Below, in pieces: positions 59,162-64,000 of a stretch of 64,000 nucleotides of DNA; position 1 is the stretch's first letter, and every line of letters starts with the position of its first letter. The notes under the pieces are model-generated. The model worked only from the letters and a program-made list of their open reading frames with translations. It made no database searches and was not told the origin of the DNA. Made by a program: the position numbers and the translations under genes. The DNA lies in assembly GCF_001040945.1 (NCBI RefSeq), contig NZ_CP011930.1, positions 2,643,704 to 2,707,703 of the forward strand. The letters are read 5' to 3'. Origin of the DNA: Herbaspirillum seropedicae (GTDB lineage: Bacteria > Pseudomonadota > Gammaproteobacteria > Burkholderiales > Burkholderiaceae_D).

Positions 59162-59189
59162 ACTTCGCATAATTTTTATTATGTAAAAT
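59162..59189 (+). repeat. Right attachment site: full dif site
   Basis: XerC arm ACTTCGCATAA (59162-59172), central TTTTTA (59173-59178), XerD arm TTATGTAAAAT (59179-59189). The XerD arm differs from the Escherichia coli arm (TTATGTTAAAT) at one position and the XerC arm keeps the CGCATAA core. It should still work as the chromosome-dimer resolution site. It marks the replication terminus region. Confidence 0.85.
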
Positions 59190-59237
59190 ATCGTTTGCAG
59201 TTTGTCGATCCCAGATGGCTTCCAAGCAACTCCACTG

Positions 59238-59363
59238 CTAGCTATTAAAACCCCACACCATTGTCACTAACTGAGCAGCCTGATCCAGGAGCGACTGGAC
59301 GGCGGCACCGTCCTCTTCATCCAGGGCACGAATTCCTCTGCGCAACCTGATCCATCTACGTAA
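59238..59363 (-). pseudogene. Short gene remnant next to dif
   Basis: A minus-strand frame gives RRWIRLRRGIRALDEEDG, then AVQSLLDQAAQLVTMVWGFNS and a stop. It has no start and is cut by a stop upstream, but the pattern looks protein-like (amphipathic, charged). Probably the C-terminal end of a decayed gene. The rest of 59190-59468 shows nothing further. Confidence 0.35.
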
Positions 59364-59468
59364 TCACTTCGCTATTCAAAGCTTGAACCGGCAGCCTCGC
59401 CCCCAAGTCCAATCAGCCTACTCCCTCACATTGCCCGTTCAACTTCAACACTCAACCACGGAGGCAAC

Positions 59469-59828
59469 ATGGCAGGACTGAACAAAGAAATCTTGCGCCA
59501 GGCGAATGCCGCGATCAGCGCAGGCGACCACGAAGGATTCCTCTCTTTCTGCGCAGACGATATCGTGTGGTCTACCGTGGGTGGCGAGACCCTGCGCGGG
59601 AAAGAAGCCGTCCGCGCCTGGATGGCTGGGGAATATACCAAGCCGCCCGAATTCGACGTCCAGGAGATGATCGAAGACGGCGATTTCGTAGTGGCAATCG
59701 GAACGATTGCCACTGAAGAAAACGGCGCGAAGATCGCAAATTCCTACTGTGACGTTTGGAGCGTAAAAAATGGCCGTTTGGCTCAGCTAAGAGCTTTCGT
59801 TATCAAGGACAGCGAAAGATCAAACTGA
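59469..59828 (+). CDS. SnoaL-like/NTF2-fold protein
   Basis: 119 residues, ATG at 59469 with GGAGGCAAC upstream. The plan is that of SnoaL-like polyketide-cyclase-fold proteins: NKEILRQANAAISAGDHEGFLSFCADDIVWSTVGGETLRGKEAVRAWM, then FVVAIGTI, then YCDVWSVKNGRLAQLRAFV. Substrate unknown. First intact chromosomal gene after dif. Confidence 0.85.
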   Translation: MAGLNKEILRQANAAISAGDHEGFLSFCADDIVWSTVGGETLRGKEAVRAWMAGEYTKPPEFDVQEMIEDGDFVVAIGTIATEENGAKIANSYCDVWSVKNGRLAQLRAFVIKDSERSN

Positions 59829-59846
59829 AATCCTCTCCCGCAGAAT

Positions 59847-59872
59847 AATAAGCTCGCTTCAGCGGGCTTATT
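59847..59872 (+). terminator. Hairpin after the SnoaL-like gene
   Basis: AATAAGC (59847-59853) pairs with GCTTATT (59866-59872), with CG/CG continuing the stem inside. It lies 19 bases after the stop. The following TTCC is only a short T-run. Confidence 0.5.
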
Positions 59873-60108
59873 TCCGGCAGCTGCCATGCCTGCCCGCAAT
59901 ACGCATGGTGTTCCCTCCCCTTTGCTGACACCAACTTCATTGCGCTGACAAGTTCATTCTTGTCCAGGTGAACTTGATATAAATCAGACGGCTTCATCCC
60001 GAGAGCATTACCGTAGCTTGTACTGCCGAGTTCTTTCGATGACTTGCTGCGGGCGATGTCGATCCGAATGACTTCTCTACGTTATCGACTTTAAAGGGAT
60101 GATGCGTC

Positions 60109-60459
60109 ATGAAACTTGCTCTTAGGCTATTAACGTTGGCTTTCTCGCTCAGCGCATTATCGGCCGCCGCGCAGCCTGGCGTGGGATTCGGCGACGATCC
60201 GAACACCTGGCGCGGCAGGCCCCACGGATTCCGCTTCGATCGCGACAATACGTTCGGCTGGGCCATGATGAGCCAAAGGGAGCGCATCGAGCACCGGAAA
60301 AAGCTGATGGCCGTCACCAGTTATAACGACTGCAAGGCATATATGGCTGAGCATCACCAGCAAATGCAGGAACGCGCGGCGGAACAAGGAAAATCTCTTC
60401 CCGCAGCCCCGTCCGATGTCTGCGATCAGATGAAGGCGTCCGGTCAGTTCAACAAATAG
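60109..60459 (+). CDS. Small exported protein, unknown
   Basis: 116 residues. MKLALRLLTLAFSLSALSAAAQPG is a signal peptide. The mature part is polar, with RDNTFGWAMMSQRERIEHRKKLMAVTSYNDCKAYMAEHHQQMQERA and a second Cys later (SDVCDQM), so one disulfide is possible. The MSQxERxEHRxxM segment is found in unnamed small periplasmic proteins near metal transport genes. It precedes the P-type ATPase by 95 bases on the same strand. Confidence 0.75.
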   Translation: MKLALRLLTLAFSLSALSAAAQPGVGFGDDPNTWRGRPHGFRFDRDNTFGWAMMSQRERIEHRKKLMAVTSYNDCKAYMAEHHQQMQERAAEQGKSLPAAPSDVCDQMKASGQFNK

Positions 60460-60554
60460 CGGCCCGCTGACTAAAAGGCTAATGAGCAGCTTTGAAGTGT
60501 TTCGTGCTCGCGCACGCTTGGTCTGGCAGGAACAAGGCGCCACCTGAGAGGGGC

Positions 60555-63116
60555 ATGATGCAGGATTCAAACGATGATCACCACGGCCTTTCTCATTCCG
60601 AGGTGACGCGCCTGCTTGCCGAGGACGGTCCCAATGTGCTCCATTCAGACCAACGTCGAATGGGGCGGGTCCTGATGAAGGTGATCAGGGAACCGATGTT
60701 CATGCTCCTGCTGTCGGCTGCCGCAATTTATCTGACCTTGGGAGAACTGCGCGAAGGCTTGTTGTTGCTGTTCATGGTTGCGCTTACGGTTGGGCTGACG
60801 CTCTATCAGGGCGGAAAGACAGAGCGTGCGCTGGCGGCACTGCGTGTACTGAACAGCCCCACCGCTCGGGTGATCCGCGACGGCCGGACGATGCGCATAG
60901 CTGCCGCGGAACTGGTTCGCGGCGACCTGATCCTGCTGGAAGAAGGCGCGCGGGTGCCTGCGGATGCGGGCGTGCTCGAAGCCAGCAATTTGCAGCTCGA
61001 TGAATCATTGCTGACTGGAGAGGCCTGTCCCGTTGAAAAGTTCGCCCCGTCCACGAAGCCTGAACCGCATGCATTGCCCTCTGGGCAGACGGACAGTGCG
61101 ACGCTGGTACGATCAGGCACGCTGGTGGTACGTGGTAGCGGCATCGCCAAGGTGACCGCTACCGGCGCCAGGACCGAACTGGGAAAGATCAGCAGTCTTT
61201 TGCATGAACTGGTCGAGGAACCGAGCCCGATGCAACGGCACATCGCTCGTATCGTCACGGTCTTGGCGGTCACCGGTCTGATGCTGAGCGCCCTTCTCGT
61301 CGTTCTCGAAGGCTATTCGCATGGTCGCTGGACCGAGGCACTGTTGATGGGAATCGCCTTGTCGATGTCGCTGCTGCCGGAAGAGCTTCCCATTATCCTG
61401 ACAATCTTTCCGGCGATCGGAGCATGGCGCATGGCGCGCGCCAATGTGCTCACGCGCCGCCTGTCAGCCATCGAGACGCTCGGCTCGATTTCGGTGCTAT
61501 GCACCGACAAGACAGGCACGCTGACGGAGAACCGGATGCGGGTCGTGCAAGGGATGATCGCCGGCCGCCACATGTATTTCGATGAAAGCGACATCGGAAT
61601 CACCTCTCCGGAATGGCGCACGCTATTGGAAACAGCCGCCCTGGCGAGTAGTCCGCGTCCGACCGATCCCATGGAGAAAGCCTTTCACCAGCTAGCCGGG
61701 GAAAGCGCCAAGCGCTTTGCGCCGCCAGCTCTTACCCAGTTGTTGCAAGAGTATCCTTTCACTCCCGCCTTGCGGGCCATGACGATGGTCTGGAAAGGTG
61801 ACGACGATGCTCCCTTGCTGGTAGCGACCAAGGGAGCCCCGGAGGCCATTGCGTCCTTGTGCGGACTGACACCGGCCGAGGTACAGCAGATGCAGAACGA
61901 TATCATGCACCTGGGCAGCCATGGTCTGCGTGTGATCGCGGTCGCCGCCTGCAACTGGAGCGGCGCGCTGCCGGCTTCGCAGGCGCAATTCGGACTGCGC
62001 TACCTCGGGCTGCTGGCACTGGCTGATCCGCTGCGTCCGGGTGTGCCGGACGCCATCCAGAGATGTCATCAGGCCGAGATCAGAGTCATCATGATCACTG
62101 GCGACCATCCCAGCACTGCGCAGAACATTGCAAGACAGGCAGGGATAAGCGCAGATCAGGTATTGCTGGGAGATGAAGTGCAAGCCATGGCCGAACACGA
62201 GCTGGCTCGACGGCTGCGCACGACCAACGTCTGTGCGCGCATTACTCCCTTGCAGAAGCTGCGCATCGTGGCCGCGCTGAAGGACGACGGCGAGATCATC
62301 GCCATGACCGGTGACGGCGTCAACGACGCGCCCGCGCTCAAGGCCGCACATGTTGGGATTGCCATGGGTGCGCGCGGTACCGATGTCGCACGGGAAGCCG
62401 GTTCGCTCATCCTGCTGGATGACAACTTTGCTTCCATTGTGGAAGGCATCCTGATGGGGCGGCGCATTTTTTCCAGAATGCGCGGCGCAATGATCTATGT
62501 CCTGGCGATGCACATGCCTATCGCTGGCATGGCTTTATTGCCCGTGGTCTTCGGCTGGCCTTTGATCCTCTATCCGATGCAGATCGCGTTCCTGGAACTG
62601 ATCGTCGATCCTGCCTGTACGCTGGCTTTTGAAAATACAGGATCGGACTACCGGGAGCGTCAGGCGCCACGCCGCCACGGCGCCGCCCCGCTGCTCGACG
62701 CGCGAATCATCATCCTGGTTCTGGTTCAGGGCAGCGTCGCCCTGCTCTTCGCCGTTTCGGCATATCTCTGGTTTCTCGAACGGCTCACTCACAGCCAGGC
62801 CCGCGCAGCAGAGTTCATCGTGCTGGTCTTGGTCAATCTCGGGATGATGTTTTCTGCCCTTGTTCCTGATCGCTATTTCTTCCGGGCATTCTGCCCCGGC
62901 AATTATGCAGCGCTCATCATCTCGATTATCGCCGTGATCATGTTGCTGGCCACGGTGTACCTGCCGGCACTGGCCAATACCTTCCATTTTTCTCCTCCGC
63001 CCGCCCTCGACCTTGCAATGGCGTTTGCCTGGGGCGCGCTTGCATTGCTTGCCTACGAATGCGCCAAGTTACTGATCAACCGGATGCAGACTCCATCTGC
63101 TGCCACGAAGGTGTGA
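60555..63116 (+). CDS. P2-type cation-transporting ATPase
   Basis: 853 residues from the ATG at 60555 (GAGAGGGG upstream); an ATG at 60492 is less likely. N-terminal cytoplasmic segment with SHSEVTRLLAEDGPN; actuator loop with LTGEACPVEKF; helix 4 with PEELPI (PEGLPA in calcium pumps); phosphorylation site CTDKTGTLTENR with D318; hinge MTGDGVNDAPALKAAHVGIAMG; six C-terminal helices. The type is Ca2+/Mg2+-like; the exact ion cannot be read. Located in the inner membrane. Confidence 0.9.
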   Translation: MMQDSNDDHHGLSHSEVTRLLAEDGPNVLHSDQRRMGRVLMKVIREPMFMLLLSAAAIYLTLGELREGLLLLFMVALTVGLTLYQGGKTERALAALRVLNSPTARVIRDGRTMRIAAAELVRGDLILLEEGARVPADAGVLEASNLQLDESLLTGEACPVEKFAPSTKPEPHALPSGQTDSATLVRSGTLVVRGSGIAKVTATGARTELGKISSLLHELVEEPSPMQRHIARIVTVLAVTGLMLSALLVVLEGYSHGRWTEALLMGIALSMSLLPEELPIILTIFPAIGAWRMARANVLTRRLSAIETLGSISVLCTDKTGTLTENRMRVVQGMIAGRHMYFDESDIGITSPEWRTLLETAALASSPRPTDPMEKAFHQLAGESAKRFAPPALTQLLQEYPFTPALRAMTMVWKGDDDAPLLVATKGAPEAIASLCGLTPAEVQQMQNDIMHLGSHGLRVIAVAACNWSGALPASQAQFGLRYLGLLALADPLRPGVPDAIQRCHQAEIRVIMITGDHPSTAQNIARQAGISADQVLLGDEVQAMAEHELARRLRTTNVCARITPLQKLRIVAALKDDGEIIAMTGDGVNDAPALKAAHVGIAMGARGTDVAREAGSLILLDDNFASIVEGILMGRRIFSRMRGAMIYVLAMHMPIAGMALLPVVFGWPLILYPMQIAFLELIVDPACTLAFENTGSDYRERQAPRRHGAAPLLDARIIILVLVQGSVALLFAVSAYLWFLERLTHSQARAAEFIVLVLVNLGMMFSALVPDRYFFRAFCPGNYAALIISIIAVIMLLATVYLPALANTFHFSPPPALDLAMAFAWGALALLAYECAKLLINRMQTPSAATKV

Positions 63117-63515
63117 CAGGATTGCCATCCTCCACCGGTCATGACCCTCTGGTCTTGCCAAGCGTCTCAGCCCCAACCTGGTGCGGAAAACGAGGACTCC
63201 ACGCGCGGCCATGTCATGCGCCCTCCTCCTTGATCTCCGCGACGACATCTCCGTCCATTTCCTGCAAAAAGCGCCATTGATGGCGGCAATGGCAATCATG
63301 GTTTTGGCGCAATCGACGCCGTCAGTCTCTCTACTATTTGTCTTGCCGGAGATCACACAGATCGGAGCAGCGCGCTGGAGGCGCACGTCCTGACAGCATT
63401 TCTCGCATGCCCCCTTCAGATCACGGCCGATATTGACCGCGCTGCCATGCATGCCTCGCAGTGGCTGGTGGCCGCAGTTGGCGTCGAAACTCAATCGTCT
63501 GAATAGGAGCACGCA
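63117..63515. other. Intergenic region; no gene supported
   Basis: About 400 bases. Weak frames exist on both strands (for example 63181-63393 rightward) but none has a good ribosome site or a family-like pattern. The last bases, AATAGGAGCACGCA before 63516, form the ribosome site of the next gene. Confidence 0.5.
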
Positions 63516-64000
63516 ATGAAGAAGATTTATCTGGCTGCAATGATCGTCTCTACCTTTACCGCATCGGCCATGGCATTCCAGCTGCCGGGCCGCCCCACCC
63601 CGCCGGCTGCGTCCACCACGCGCATCACCAACCCTGTCGTGGTCGCCAACGGCGGTAACGGCGGCGCCGGCGGCAGCGCGCTCGCCGGCGGCGCCAGCGC
63701 TGGCGCCACTACCGGCGGCAATGCCACTGGCGGTGGCGCCAGCCAATCCAATACCGGCGGTGTCGCCAATACCGGAGGCAATCTGACCTCCACCGGCGGG
63801 ACCACGGCAATCGGTGGCGTGACCACCTCCGGCGCCCTGGCCAACACCGCGAACCGGCTGCCGTACCATTCCACCCCGAGCAACGTCCAGACCGCCAATG
63901 GCAATGCGGTAGCAGTCGGTGGCGGCACGACCTCCTCCACCGGTTCGGCTAACGCCTCGGCTGGCGGCAACTACAATGCGGGCGGCGCTGGCGTGTCCAC
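63516..64000 (+). CDS. Exported Gly/Ala/Ser/Thr-rich protein (N-terminal part, runs off right edge)
   Basis: Open from ATG 63516 (TAGGAG upstream) to the window end, 161 residues seen. MKKIYLAAMIVSTFTASAMAF is a signal peptide. The rest is low complexity: GGNGGAGGSALAGGASAG, ATTGGNATGGGASQSNTGG, TGGTTAIGGVTTSG. Such proteins are secreted or surface-associated; no fold can be assigned. The repeat-like short motifs (GG-N/T-G) suggest an elongated or adhesive structure. Confidence 0.75.
   Translation, partial: MKKIYLAAMIVSTFTASAMAFQLPGRPTPPAASTTRITNPVVVANGGNGGAGGSALAGGASAGATTGGNATGGGASQSNTGGVANTGGNLTSTGGTTAIGGVTTSGALANTANRLPYHSTPSNVQTANGNAVAVGGGTTSSTGSANASAGGNYNAGGAGVS

Larger units (their letters stand above)
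48370..59189. mobile_element. PM2-like (corticovirus-type, double-jelly-roll capsid) prophage integrated at dif
   Basis: About 10.8 kb bounded by dif-like sequences. It reads: repressor (leftward), operator/promoter, then one rightward run of small, overlapping genes (coupling by ATGA or TAATG type overlaps): three tiny proteins, HUH initiator, two small proteins, zinc-ribbon protein, unknown protein, packaging ATPase, three one-helix peptides, major capsid protein, membrane and spike candidates, lysozyme, holin/spanin-like genes and a basic peptide. A lipoprotein and a regulator gene run leftward at the right end. No integrase, tail, portal, terminase or head-protease gene is present. Size and content fit phage PM2 (about 10 kb, tailless, inner membrane). 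Taxonomic placement is inference. Confidence 0.8.

Noticed and set aside
59803..59997. A 64-codon leftward gene after the SnoaL-like gene
   Set aside because: It spans the hairpin at 59847-59872, overlaps the end of the SnoaL-like gene and shows no family pattern.
63069..63869. A 266-codon leftward frame over the ATPase end and the exported-protein gene
   Set aside because: It covers the start region of the convincing exported-protein gene and changes composition abruptly; taken as a shadow.

Overview
The window reads as chromosomal DNA of a GC-rich betaproteobacterium, most probably Herbaspirillum or a close Oxalobacteraceae relative. The reasons are codon use, an EpsC-type serine acetyltransferase, a beta-type permuted tmRNA gene, and a siderophore gene set laid out like the serobactin locus of Herbaspirillum seropedicae. 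The genus is inferred; no database search was run.

Region 1 (1-962) is ordinary chromosome: the start of a serine O-acetyltransferase gene (cut by the left edge) and a rhodanese gene, both leftward.

Region 2 (about 1000-43516) is a complete lipopeptide siderophore locus. Rightward: a TonB-dependent receptor with an STN signalling domain, a FecI/PvdS-type ECF sigma factor, MbtH, type II thioesterase, Sfp-type phosphopantetheinyl transferase, a stand-alone Fe(II)/2-oxoglutarate beta-hydroxylase and three NRPS genes (4091, 1048 and 3973 aa). Read from the adenylation pocket residues, the line is fatty acid - D-Asp - Ser - Asp - D-Thr - Ser - X, where X is probably modified hydroxyornithine, with two aspartate beta-hydroxylases. 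Leftward: N-hydroxyornithine acyltransferase, ornithine N5-hydroxylase, a second receptor without STN, and an esterase; a FhuF-type reductase is also leftward. A PvdE/SyrD-like exporter runs rightward. TAAAT-N16-CGT iron-starvation sigma sites (one with a single mismatch) precede mbtH, the hydroxamate operon and the exporter.

Region 3 (43517-48369) is an accessory island of lower GC. It begins with a circularly permuted (two-piece) tmRNA gene. A broken HUH replication gene, an unknown 250-aa gene and a second copy of the HUH gene follow. Next is a translationally coupled pair, a soluble 349-aa protein plus a four-helix 172-aa membrane protein, whose architecture recalls lambda RexAB. A strong terminator and a decayed DUF1640-like gene complete it.

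Region 4 (48370-59189) is the most notable item: a compact prophage of about 10.8 kb inserted at a dif site, with hybrid dif sequences at both ends exactly as XerC-mediated integration predicts. It encodes a Cro/CI-type repressor, a two-tyrosine HUH replication initiator, an A32/P9-like packaging ATPase, a 282-aa beta-rich protein that looks like a corticovirus (PM2-like) double-jelly-roll capsid protein, many one-helix membrane proteins, a GH24 lysozyme and lysis genes. It has no tail, portal, terminase or integrase gene. I interpret it as a temperate tailless membrane-containing phage of the PM2 type.

Region 5 (59190-64000) returns to chromosome: a dif-proximal gene remnant, a SnoaL-like protein, a small secreted protein, a P2-type cation ATPase and the start of a Gly/Ala/Ser/Thr-rich exported protein cut by the right edge. 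I saw no tRNA gene apart from tmRNA, no rRNA, no CRISPR array and no intact insertion sequence.
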